Positions 8,884 through 16,966 of a stretch of DNA of 42,294 bases are shown one piece after another. Position 1 is the first letter of the stretch. Every line of letters begins with the position of its first letter. The notes beneath the pieces were generated by a model, which saw only the letters and a list, made by a program, of their open reading frames with translations, was not told the DNA's origin and did no database searches. Source of the stretch: Pseudomonadales bacterium. GTDB lineage: Bacteria; Pseudomonadota; Gammaproteobacteria; Pseudomonadales; Azotimanducaceae. The stretch is taken from contig WTGV01000051.1 in the NCBI GenBank assembly GCA_011525295.1, positions 1 to 42,294 on the forward strand, in the 5' to 3' direction. The translations under genes were made by a program, and so were the position numbers.

Positions 8884-9309
8884 ATGTCAATCAAGCCAAT
8901 CTTCGATACGATTAAAGAAATAAAGCAGGACATTGAAAACTTGAGCTGCGAGGAACTCGCCCAAGAAATGGGAGGCGATAACAAGCCTTTGCTCGTCGAC
9001 ATTCGCGAAATGCAAGAACGTGTCGATTCTGGTGCGATACCAGATTCGGTTCATGCACCAAGGGGTATGCTGGAGTTTTGGGCCGATCCTTCTAGCCCCT
9101 ATCACAGAAAATATTTCAAGGCAGATGAGCGTATCGTACTTTACTGTGCCGGAGGTGCTCGGTCAGCGTTGGCTGTCAAAGCAATGCAGGAAATGGGTTT
9201 TACTGATGTAGCTCATCTAGATCCCGGTTTCATTGGATGGGCAAAAGAGAAGCGACCCGTTGAAGAAACCGCGAGCAAATCTCGTTGGATTCGGAAGATT
9301 CTTAAATAG
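8884..9309 (+). CDS. Single-domain rhodanese-like sulfurtransferase
   Basis: 141 residues. One rhodanese domain spans about residues 20-125. The conserved opening LLVDIRE is followed by GAIPDSVHAPRG, and the active-site loop YCAGGARSA contains the catalytic Cys followed by the short loop of single-domain rhodaneses and the Arg-Ser pair. The chain continues to a basic tail (SRWIRKILK). There is no signal peptide, so it is cytoplasmic. It could carry persulfide sulfur, but the acceptor is unknown. The ABC importer ATPase starts 33 bases downstream on the same strand, so it may share that transcript. Confidence 0.9.
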   Translation: MSIKPIFDTIKEIKQDIENLSCEELAQEMGGDNKPLLVDIREMQERVDSGAIPDSVHAPRGMLEFWADPSSPYHRKYFKADERIVLYCAGGARSALAVKAMQEMGFTDVAHLDPGFIGWAKEKRPVEETASKSRWIRKILK

Positions 9310-9342
9310 TCAAAGACCCAACAAAAGTTTCACGAAATAGTC

Positions 9343-10527
9343 TTGCATACTGACGAAGAAGTTCAAATTCCTGAACCGGGTTCGAATACTCATATAGAGT
9401 TTGAACACGTCTACAAGAGCTACGATAACGAAACTCACGTCGTTCGAGACCTCAATCTGGAGATTGAGGAAAACGAATTTCTAACACTCCTTGGTCCTTC
9501 CGGTTCCGGAAAGACCACTTGTTTGATGCTCTTGGCAGGCTTTGAACCGATCAGTTCTGGTTCAATCAAGATTTTTGGGCAACCGATTCAGGACATCCTT
9601 CCACATAAACGGAATATTGGAATGGTTTTTCAAAATTACGCCCTGTTTCCACACATGAGTGTTGGAAAGAATCTTGAATTTCCGTTAGAAGTACGAGGAG
9701 TGAACAAGTCGCAACGAGAGCAACAAGTTCAACGGGCTCTTGAATTGGTTCAATTAGGTGGGTTTGAAGATCGGAAACCGTCGCAACTTTCTGGCGGCCA
9801 ACAACAGCGGGTAGCTATCGCTCGAGCACTAGTGTATGAACCAAGCATCGTGTTAATGGATGAACCATTAGGTGCGCTAGACCGTCGCTTAAGGGAAGAA
9901 ATGCAGTACGAAATTCGGCGTTTGCACCAACAACTCGAAGTCACGATGATCTACGTTACGCATGACCAACAAGAAGCCATGGTGTTATCAGACCGTGTAG
10001 CGGTTTTTCAAGATGGTGTCGTGCAACAGATTGCGACTCCGGAAACTTTGTACGAGGAACCCGCTCGCGTATTCGTTTCGTCCTTCATCGGCGACAACAA
10101 TGTTCTCTTCGGCGTGGTCAAAGAGATCCAAGACAACGAAATCTGTCATGTGGATTTAGACGGCGACAATCGAGTCCAAGCGCTTGCGGTAACTCATCAC
10201 AATCCTGGCGACGAAGTGTGGTTAACGATTCGTCCGGAACGAATAAGTATTCGACCCGAGAAGGACATGTACACCAACAACTTTCCAGCTAAGGTAAAAG
10301 ATGTGGTGTTTATGGGAGACCACTTACGTTTGAATGTGACTACGTGTGGAGTACGGGATTTTATTGTCAAGATTCCCAACATCGTTGGGCACGGCGGTGT
10401 GTTGCCTGGGGACGAAATTCGCATTGGTTGGGCAGCACTCGATTGCCGTGCAATCGCACGAGAACCCGAAGTAGTAATTCAGAACAAAAAGGAGATTCAA
10501 CAGAATGAAAAGAAATATATTGGCTAG
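9343..10527 (+). CDS. Polyamine-type ABC importer ATPase (PotA family)
   Basis: 394 residues. ATPase domain about 18-255: Walker A GPSGSGKT (51-58), Q-loop VFQNYALFPHMSV, signature LSGGQQQR (149-156), Walker B IVLMDEP (169-175), D-loop GALD and switch THDQQEAM. A TOBE-type regulatory domain follows (about 290-375), with the TIRPERI string typical of PotA. It energises import by the permease pair encoded downstream. Start is TTG 9343, as no ATG or GTG lies upstream of the conserved IEFEHVYKSY. The last 23 bases overlap the binding-protein gene. Substrate is inferred as spermidine/putrescine-like from family only; many relatives import other amines or opines. Confidence 0.9.
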   Translation: MHTDEEVQIPEPGSNTHIEFEHVYKSYDNETHVVRDLNLEIEENEFLTLLGPSGSGKTTCLMLLAGFEPISSGSIKIFGQPIQDILPHKRNIGMVFQNYALFPHMSVGKNLEFPLEVRGVNKSQREQQVQRALELVQLGGFEDRKPSQLSGGQQQRVAIARALVYEPSIVLMDEPLGALDRRLREEMQYEIRRLHQQLEVTMIYVTHDQQEAMVLSDRVAVFQDGVVQQIATPETLYEEPARVFVSSFIGDNNVLFGVVKEIQDNEICHVDLDGDNRVQALAVTHHNPGDEVWLTIRPERISIRPEKDMYTNNFPAKVKDVVFMGDHLRLNVTTCGVRDFIVKIPNIVGHGGVLPGDEIRIGWAALDCRAIAREPEVVIQNKKEIQQNEKKYIG

Positions 10528-11587
10528 CTTTGCCTTCCTCTTTGTGTTCGTCTCAGCGAACGTATGTGCTGAGGGAGAGCTCACAATCGTCTCTTGGGGC
10601 GGTTCTTACGCAAAAGCAAGTATCGACGGGATCTTTAAACCCTTTGAAGAAGAAACCGGAATCAAGGTGATTGTTGAAGACTATAACGGCGGTTTAGCGC
10701 AAATCCGAGCGCAAGTCGAAACAGGAAACGTTCATTGGGATGTCGTCGATGTCGAATCGCAAGATGACCTCATCGGCTGTGACGAGGGGCTACTGGAGTA
10801 CCTAGACGATCTTGAGTTACCCGATGCACCGGACGGGACACCTGCAGAGGAAGATTTTTTTGACGATGCAAACTCCGATTGTGGTCTCGGAAACATCGTG
10901 TGGGCTACGGTAATCGCATACAACTCAACTGCGTTTGAGAGCGATCCACCTTCAACGATGAATGACTTTTTTAACTTGGAAAAGTTTCCCGGAAAGCGTG
11001 GAATGCGTCGGACTCCAGAAGTGAATCTCGAGTTTGCTCTTATAGCTGATGGTGTGCCACCTGAAGACGTCTACGAAACCCTGTCAACAAAGGAGGGGCT
11101 TGACCGCGCGTTCAAGAAGTTAGATTCCATCAAGGAATCGATCATATTTTGGGAAACTGGAGCACAACCTCCACAACTCTTAGCAGATAAAGAGGTCGCC
11201 ATGACCACCGCGTACAACGGGCGGATATTTAATGCAATCAACTTAGAAAAACAACCGTTTGTTATCGTCTGGGACGGGCATATACGCGACTACGGACAGT
11301 GGGTGATTGTTGCCGGAGCTCCAAACTTAGAAAACGCAAAGAAGTTTCTTCAATACGCCGCGCGAAGTTCGTCTATGGCAGGAGTTTCCAATCGGATTTC
11401 TTACGGACCATTACGACACTCGGCCTGGGAAATGGTTGACAAGCATGTCGACACAAAAATTGACATGAGACCACACATGCCAACCGACCCGGAAAACTCC
11501 AAGAATTTTCTTGTCAATGATGCGGAATGGTGGGCAGAACACCGTGATGATCTCTTCGAACGCTTTAGCGCTTGGGTGAGTCGTTAA
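10505..11587 (+). CDS. Periplasmic solute-binding protein, PotD/PotF-like
   Basis: 360 residues. Signal peptide: MKRN, hydrophobic core, cleavage likely near VCA-EG (about residue 23). The mature protein starts with ELTIVSWGGSYAKA, the opening of PotD-type bacterial solute-binding proteins (SBP_bac_8 group). It also has TGIKVIVEDYNGGLAQI and the WD(V)VDVE segment characteristic of polyamine binders. It delivers the solute to the downstream permeases. A good ribosome binding site (AAGGAG about 10 bases before ATG) lies within the 3' end of the ATPase gene, so the two are translationally linked. Order ATPase-binding protein-permeases differs from E. coli potABCD. Ligand not determined. Confidence 0.9.
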   Translation: MKRNILASFAFLFVFVSANVCAEGELTIVSWGGSYAKASIDGIFKPFEEETGIKVIVEDYNGGLAQIRAQVETGNVHWDVVDVESQDDLIGCDEGLLEYLDDLELPDAPDGTPAEEDFFDDANSDCGLGNIVWATVIAYNSTAFESDPPSTMNDFFNLEKFPGKRGMRRTPEVNLEFALIADGVPPEDVYETLSTKEGLDRAFKKLDSIKESIIFWETGAQPPQLLADKEVAMTTAYNGRIFNAINLEKQPFVIVWDGHIRDYGQWVIVAGAPNLENAKKFLQYAARSSSMAGVSNRISYGPLRHSAWEMVDKHVDTKIDMRPHMPTDPENSKNFLVNDAEWWAEHRDDLFERFSAWVSR

Positions 11588-11643
11588 TTCAATTACACTG
11601 ATTCAGTCGCAGAATCCTATCCGTTAGACGAGCAGGCTAACTC

Positions 11644-12477
11644 GTGGAACGCGCCATGTGGAATATCGGCAAAGGAGTCCTGACTCTTTTTGTCGTTCTA
11701 GGCTTCATCTTTTTATTAGCTCCGCTGCTCGTCGTCGTTCCACTCAGTTTTAACGCTGAACCCTACTTTACTTTCACCGAAGGAATGCTTCGGTTTGAGA
11801 GCGAAGCCTATTCCTTACGTTGGTATCGCAACATATTTGAGAGTGAAGAATGGTTGCGAGCGATTCAAAACAGCTTTTTCATCGGAATTTTTGCAACCTT
11901 CCTCGCGACTGTTTTAGGTACATTAGCCGCGATCGGATTGAATGACCCGCGCTTACCGTTTCGCAAATTTGTCAGTGCGCTCATCATCTCACCGATAGTT
12001 ACTCCGATCATCGTTGTAGCAGTTGGAGTGTATTTCTTTTACACCGACATTGGCCTTGGGCAAACATATTTGGGAATCATCCTTGCACACGCTATGATCG
12101 GAGCACCTTATGTAGTGATCACCGTTTCTGCGACACTGGCGAATTTCGACTACACTCTATTACGCGCAGCGGCCAGTCTTGGAGCGAATCCTTGGACGGC
12201 GTTTAGACGTGTTCAATTACCGATCATTTCCCGAGGTGTTATTACTGGAGCATTGTTTGCGTTTATTAACTCATTTGACGAAGTTGTAATCGTCGTGTTT
12301 ATGGCAGGACCGAAACAACGCACTATCCCGCGAGAAATGTGGTCTGGTATTAGGGAGGAACTTAGCCCAACAATCTTAGCTGTTGCGACGCTTCTTATTC
12401 TCTTAGTAGTACTGGTTCTGATTACAGTCGAGGTGCTCAAAAGTTTTGGTGAAAAGAACAAGTTGTCAGCGAATTAA
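11644..12477 (+). CDS. ABC importer permease, PotC-like
   Basis: 277 residues with about six membrane helices. The first (about 10-32) contains LLAPLLVVVPLSFN, typical of PotC/YdcV permeases. The EAA-type coupling loop is LLRAAASLGANPWTAFRRVQLPII, followed by the last helices. Start GTG 11644 gives MERAMWNIG; an ATG at 11656 (MWNIGKGVL) is an equally possible start. It pairs with the permease encoded immediately downstream; the stop at 12477 is one base before the next ATG. Confidence 0.9.
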   Translation: MERAMWNIGKGVLTLFVVLGFIFLLAPLLVVVPLSFNAEPYFTFTEGMLRFESEAYSLRWYRNIFESEEWLRAIQNSFFIGIFATFLATVLGTLAAIGLNDPRLPFRKFVSALIISPIVTPIIVVAVGVYFFYTDIGLGQTYLGIILAHAMIGAPYVVITVSATLANFDYTLLRAAASLGANPWTAFRRVQLPIISRGVITGALFAFINSFDEVVIVVFMAGPKQRTIPREMWSGIREELSPTILAVATLLILLVVLVLITVEVLKSFGEKNKLSAN

Positions 12478-12478
12478 C

Positions 12479-13678
12479 ATGACAGCCCAACAAGACATTA
12501 AAAGCAGAATCGGTCCAATCGGTTTAGCACTACCGCTCGTTGCTTTTATCGTAATAACTTTTCTGATGCCGCTTGCGAACATGTTCAAGGAGAGCTTTTA
12601 CGATGCCGAAGTTGCGGATGCGTTGCCCCGTACTTTGCGACTATTGAATGCTTGGAACGGAGATGAGATACCTTCCGAAGAAGTCTTTCGCACCATAGCA
12701 GAAGAAATAATCGTTCTTCAGGAAAATCGTACGATCGGAAAAATCGGAATTCGAGTTAATCGTGTAGTGTCCGGTACACGAAGTGTATGGGGTAGAACCG
12801 CGCGACGGGTCGAAGGAGTCGAGACAGAAGATATGAGAACAACCATGGTCGGCATCGATGATCGCTGGAGCGATCTAGCTCTTTGGCAAGGAATTAAGAA
12901 AGCGGGACAGCGCTATTCTGCTAAGCACTATCTACAAGCTGTTGATCTTTCTAGAGGTGATGATGGTTCGATCCATCGTGTCGACACGGAGCAACGAATA
13001 TATAACACTTTATACCTGCGGACTTTCCGAGTTGCCATTACAGTAACTCTGCTCTGTCTCTTGATCGGATACCCTATCGCTTACGCAATCGCGCACGCCC
13101 CTCCGACTCTTTCGAAGATCTTGTTATTTTGCGTGTTAGTGCCCTTTTGGACTTCCCTGTTAGCTCGAGCTACGTCATGGCTCGTGTTGTTGCAGTCGCA
13201 AGGCGTGGTAAACGACCTTTTGGTTTGGCTAGGCATGGTGCCGGATGACGGACGACTGTCGTTAATCCGCAACATGACAGGTACGTTGATTGCTATGACA
13301 CAGAACTTGCTGCCGTTTGTCGTCTTACCGACTTATGCGGTTCTTAGTTCGATACCACCTACGTATATGCGTGCGGCGGCTTCCTTAGGCGCAAATCCTG
13401 TGCAAGCGTTCGTGCGTGTGTATTGGCCGCAGTCGTTGCCCGGAATTGCTTCTGGTTGTCTTTTGGTTTTCATACTATCAATAGGCTTTTATATCACCCC
13501 TGCGATCGTGGGTGGACCTAAAGGGCAGTTGATTTCAAACATGATCGCTTACCACATTAACGATGCGAACAACTGGGGATTAGCTGCGGCGATTTCGGTA
13601 ATCGTGCTGTTGAGCGTCATGATCTTGTACATCGTGTTTGATCGATGGGTCGGCGTCGACAAGTTGAAGCTGTCTTAA
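12479..13678 (+). CDS. ABC importer permease, PotB-like, with an unusually long periplasmic insertion
   Basis: 399 residues from ATG 12479, about 110 more than PotB. After the first membrane helix (LALPLVAFIVITFLMPLANMF), a hydrophilic stretch of about 160 residues (roughly 40-200) precedes the second helix (FRVAITVTLLCLLIGYPIAYAI). It is rich in charged residues and probably extends into the periplasm. The rest is standard: helices, then the coupling loop MRAAASLGANPVQAFVRVYWPQSLP. Similar insertions are known in some marine bacterial PotB relatives, where they may contact the binding protein; that role is inference. Last gene of the operon; a minus-strand gene ends 40 bases further on. Confidence 0.9.
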   Translation: MTAQQDIKSRIGPIGLALPLVAFIVITFLMPLANMFKESFYDAEVADALPRTLRLLNAWNGDEIPSEEVFRTIAEEIIVLQENRTIGKIGIRVNRVVSGTRSVWGRTARRVEGVETEDMRTTMVGIDDRWSDLALWQGIKKAGQRYSAKHYLQAVDLSRGDDGSIHRVDTEQRIYNTLYLRTFRVAITVTLLCLLIGYPIAYAIAHAPPTLSKILLFCVLVPFWTSLLARATSWLVLLQSQGVVNDLLVWLGMVPDDGRLSLIRNMTGTLIAMTQNLLPFVVLPTYAVLSSIPPTYMRAAASLGANPVQAFVRVYWPQSLPGIASGCLLVFILSIGFYITPAIVGGPKGQLISNMIAYHINDANNWGLAAAISVIVLLSVMILYIVFDRWVGVDKLKLS

Positions 13679-13718
13679 GAGGATGGATGTAATTGACCAG
13701 TTTGAGAGTTTTTGGACC

Positions 13719-15173
13719 TCACCTCAGTACCTGCCTCTTGGGAGCGAATAGTTCTCTCGCGGGAACCGGCTCGATCGCTTCCAGTACTTTCAATCGAATA
13801 CCGGTGTTTTCCAGCCACAGGTCGAATCTTGGATCTTCTCGAAAAATAGTCCATCTGGGATCGTCGAAAGACCACCACGGTGGAGGTTGCAGCCAAATCC
13901 TTAGATCAATACAGTCAACGTCATCAAATATATAGTCTTGATTATTAACGTATAAATTTATCTCCACCTGATCATAGCACGATAGACTATCGACGAAAGC
14001 CAACCATTCTGGATCAGTTGTCGAAAATTCTCCACTCTCGTACTGGGCGATCCAATTAAGGTAGTCAGAAGCGGTTACTTTCAATTCGTTTTCCTTAACC
14101 TTCCAATCGTATAGAGCTCGATAGCGATCAACCCTTTCATTTTTCGATTCTCGAAGTCTAGCAATTTCCAGTGCGTGTTCCACACCGTTCAGATCATTCT
14201 TGCGAAATCTGTTGAATGCGATAGCTAATGCTGGCTCACTAGATCTCGGGCGAATTTGCGACCATCTTAAAAGAACGTGTTCAGCTTCGTTGAACCAGCC
14301 CATATCGGAATAGAGGTGTGCTAACGCCGGTACTGCATCGGAATTTGGATATTGCCCCGCCAAATCAGTCATTTGACTTAAAAAGTTAACCAAGTTCTTT
14401 GTTTCTTTGTAGTTCAATTTCGACTGCAATACCTTGGCTGGGTAATAACTCGACATCAACGATAACGTCTGTTCAACATAAAGCTCTCGAGACCCTGGCA
14501 CTAATTCCGACAAAAGGAATATCCCATAAGCTGTTTGTTGTTCCGCGGGTAAATTTTGGAGTATGGTTAAAGCTCTCGCACGATCACCGGAGTGGAAAAA
14601 ATGACTCGCGTGAAGAAACTGTTCGAAGCCTTTAGAACTGATAGTCGACGAATCGGGTTCCGGAATGCTGTTGTCATACAATCCATTCGCTACTTCTGTC
14701 GCGATGGCGTCGCGAATTTCTAGTAATGAAAGCTGCGGATGCGAGAATTCGTTGGACCACTTCAATCTCCACACATCTTTTCCAACGTCAATCAAGCGCA
14801 TTTTCAATACCCAAGACTCTGGTGATATGTCGGAAACTTCGAAAGTACCGTCGACTATGTGTGTTGTGCCGAGTTCGTTTCGAAAACCTCTAGATCGTTC
14901 TTGTAAAGCGACCGCTTCTTCAGCGGCATCGTAGTCCACGACGTATAGGTCTCGACTCTCTGCGAGCATTTCGGCTAGGTGTCGAGGAAATGCTCGGGTT
15001 AGATGTTCAGAAAATTCATCAGGCGCGTCGAAGGGTAAGACGGCGACCGTTATGAGTTTGGGAGCAGTCTTCGGTAAGAAGAGAAAGTAGCCGACAATCG
15101 TCAGAATGACCACTGACGTCATGAAAATGATCGTAAAGAAAAACGCGTGCGTCGTTGTGTTTTCTTCAGCCAA
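13719..15173 (-). CDS. Membrane-anchored TolB-like/TPR protein
   Basis: 484 residues. One N-terminal membrane helix (about 11-32), then a TolB-like domain: VAVLPF (44-49), LGTTHIVDGTFEVS, and LRLIDV-type strands ending WSNEF...LLEIRDAIATEVANGL. This domain is usual in adenylate-cyclase and CadC-type regulators ahead of TPR repeats. The remainder is helical with TPR-like pairs (for example residues 255-340). No DNA-binding or catalytic domain is present, so it is an isolated TolB/TPR module facing the periplasm. The TTG start at 15173 is supported by GAGGA five bases upstream. The C-terminal 90 residues contain an odd Trp-rich segment (WLQPPPWWSFDDPRW). Function unknown. Confidence 0.75.
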   Translation of the reverse strand: MAEENTTTHAFFFTIIFMTSVVILTIVGYFLFLPKTAPKLITVAVLPFDAPDEFSEHLTRAFPRHLAEMLAESRDLYVVDYDAAEEAVALQERSRGFRNELGTTHIVDGTFEVSDISPESWVLKMRLIDVGKDVWRLKWSNEFSHPQLSLLEIRDAIATEVANGLYDNSIPEPDSSTISSKGFEQFLHASHFFHSGDRARALTILQNLPAEQQTAYGIFLLSELVPGSRELYVEQTLSLMSSYYPAKVLQSKLNYKETKNLVNFLSQMTDLAGQYPNSDAVPALAHLYSDMGWFNEAEHVLLRWSQIRPRSSEPALAIAFNRFRKNDLNGVEHALEIARLRESKNERVDRYRALYDWKVKENELKVTASDYLNWIAQYESGEFSTTDPEWLAFVDSLSCYDQVEINLYVNNQDYIFDDVDCIDLRIWLQPPPWWSFDDPRWTIFREDPRFDLWLENTGIRLKVLEAIEPVPARELFAPKRQVLR

Positions 15174-15291
15174 CTAATTCCTCACGAATTATTGATCTAT
15201 TGAGTCAACCTATCAATGGCATCCACGAATTATGTGGACTTTGCCTCAAGGTGATTGTTTAGGGAGTGTACTTCAATACGTAAACTACGAG

Positions 15292-15903
15292 TCACATGTC
15301 AGTGGGACCGTCTAATTCTTCTGCGCGACGATTTGCTTCGCGCGCTCCTAGTCGGTCTGCGTAGTCAGTGAACACCGGTTTTGAGTCAAGTCTTGCGTAT
15401 TTCAACGCCCAATAAACGTGTGAGCCAACATATACGTCTGCTGCAGTGAATTTATCGCCCGCAACAAAAGCCGATTGTTGTAAAGCATGCTCTAAAGCGT
15501 TCTGTACTCGAGACAAGCTTCCGTATCCAACCATACCTTGTTGCCGATCTGTGAGTTCCACTTTCAAGGTCGTGTTCGTAACTGCGTGTTCCACGGGACC
15601 GGCCGCAAAGAACAACCAGCGATAGTAGCTACCACGATCTTTCAGATCAGGCGCAAGTCCAGCTTCTGGAAAAGCATCCGCGAGGTATGCACAAATTGCA
15701 GCACACTCGGTCACAACTACGTCCCCATGTTTGATCGCAGGAACCTTCCCCATAGGATTGATGGCTAAATATTCTGGGCCTTTCATGTCAGGACCGTATT
15801 CCACAATAACAGTGTCATAAGTGGTATTTAATTCTTCTAACATCCAACGGACCATCCGTCCGCGAGACATAGGATTGGTGTAGAGAGTAAGTGGTTTATT
15901 CAA
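15292..15903 (-). CDS. Glutathione S-transferase family protein
   Basis: About 203 residues from TTG 15903, which sits 7 bases after AAGGA and gives an N-terminus starting at KPLTLYTNP, as usual for the fold; a longer in-frame TTG at 15939 adds 12 residues without a good binding site. N-terminal thioredoxin-like domain: NPMSRGRMVRWMLEEL, then NPMGKVPAIKHGD (cis-Pro loop) and TECAAICAYLAD (the E/S-x-A glutathione-binding motif). The C-terminal helical domain contains FTAADVYVGS, the conserved N-capping box. Likely conjugates or reduces electrophiles; substrate unknown. A second GST gene lies 139 bases upstream on the same strand. Confidence 0.88.
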   Translation of the reverse strand: MNKPLTLYTNPMSRGRMVRWMLEELNTTYDTVIVEYGPDMKGPEYLAINPMGKVPAIKHGDVVVTECAAICAYLADAFPEAGLAPDLKDRGSYYRWLFFAAGPVEHAVTNTTLKVELTDRQQGMVGYGSLSRVQNALEHALQQSAFVAGDKFTAADVYVGSHVYWALKYARLDSKPVFTDYADRLGAREANRRAEELDGPTDM

Positions 15904-16042
15904 CAATTTTTCCTTGGAGCTGAGTAAAAATGAGAGCAAATTATAGGTTCATCGTCATGCCGATTGCATTGGTTTGGGTCGCCCGTGTCCGAGTACGTTC
16001 CTGACATGTCTGAAGTTCCGTCCAATCGCTCAATCGTTGATG

Positions 16043-16783
16043 TTATTGATTCTCCGGTAGTGATTGACTCGATTGGTTGAACAGCAGCTCCCGACGGCGT
16101 TGCTCTTCCTCTGGTGTAAGATCCTTTTTTGCCAGTTCTTCTCCTAACAAGCGTCCTCGCTGAAAACCTGGTCGTTCGCCCAATCTATCAACCCACTCCT
16201 TCACGTTTGGAAAAGATTTCCATGTGTCTTCACCTAGGATTCGTTCAGACAGATGTGCCCAAGACCAGATCGCCATATCGGCGATTGTTAGCTCGTTCAT
16301 CGCGACGTAGGTACTTGAGGCGAGTTGTCTGTTTAAGACACCACACAATCGATCGACTTCCCCGAGAAATCGCTTTTTGCCATATTCCAACAAACTTAAA
16401 TCTGGTTCAATTTTTGGCGCATAACTGACAAAGTGATTCGCATTTCCCATCATTGGACCCAGATTCGCCATTTGCCAGTGCACCCACTGCGATACGAGTA
16501 CTCGTCCTCTTGGATCTGGAGGTATGAACTTTTGCTCTTTCGTAGCAAGGTACTCTAGTATTGCTCCCGATTCAAACACAGACAAAGGAGGCCCGCCGTC
16601 AATCGGGTCATTATCGACGATGGCTGGCATTCGATTATTTGGACTAATTTTCAAAAAATCTGGTTTAAATTGATCCCCGGCACCAATATCTACAGGAATT
16701 AACTTATAAGCGGTTTCGCACTCTTCGAGCATTATCGAAACCTTCCATCCGTTTGGTGTAGGCCAATAGTAAAAGTCAATCAA
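16043..16783 (-). CDS. Nu-class GST, YfcG-like disulfide oxidoreductase
   Basis: 246 residues from TTG 16783. This start follows AGGGA by 8 bases and gives an N-terminus (IDFYYWPTPNGWK) matching E. coli YfcG (IDLYFAPTPNGHK); an upstream TTG at 16807 adds 8 residues. Key features are the TPNG motif near the N-terminus, the ISPNNRMPAIVDND loop, the FESGAILEYLA glutathione-binding segment, and a helical C-terminal domain with NELTIADMAIWSW. YfcG-type enzymes bind two glutathiones and reduce disulfides rather than conjugate. The chain carries about 20 extra charged residues at the C-terminus. Confidence 0.9.
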   Translation of the reverse strand: MIDFYYWPTPNGWKVSIMLEECETAYKLIPVDIGAGDQFKPDFLKISPNNRMPAIVDNDPIDGGPPLSVFESGAILEYLATKEQKFIPPDPRGRVLVSQWVHWQMANLGPMMGNANHFVSYAPKIEPDLSLLEYGKKRFLGEVDRLCGVLNRQLASSTYVAMNELTIADMAIWSWAHLSERILGEDTWKSFPNVKEWVDRLGERPGFQRGRLLGEELAKKDLTPEEEQRRRELLFNQSSQSLPENQ

Positions 16784-16815
16784 TTGTCTAGTCCCTGTTT
16801 CATTCAAAAACGCAT

Positions 16816-16845
16816 ATATTAATTGGTTTTGACGACCTAATACAA
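16816..16845 (-). promoter_or_regulatory. Possible sigma-70 promoter for the YfcG-like gene
   Basis: Reading the minus strand, TTGTAT (16845-16840) and TAATAT (16821-16816) are separated by 18 bases. Transcription would begin near 16809, leaving a leader of about 26 bases that holds the AGGGA binding site of the TTG start at 16783. This supports the shorter start. The plus-strand serine hydrolase gene begins 121 bases to the right. Confidence 0.4.
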
Positions 16846-16966
16846 TATATACCGCTGTTCAAAAAGATCACCGTCGATCGAATCTATTCTTACTCGAAAC
16901 GCGAATTTCGCAAGTGATCTAGGCATGTCCTTCGGAGTCTTCTTACAACCGTAAACAGAGAAATTT

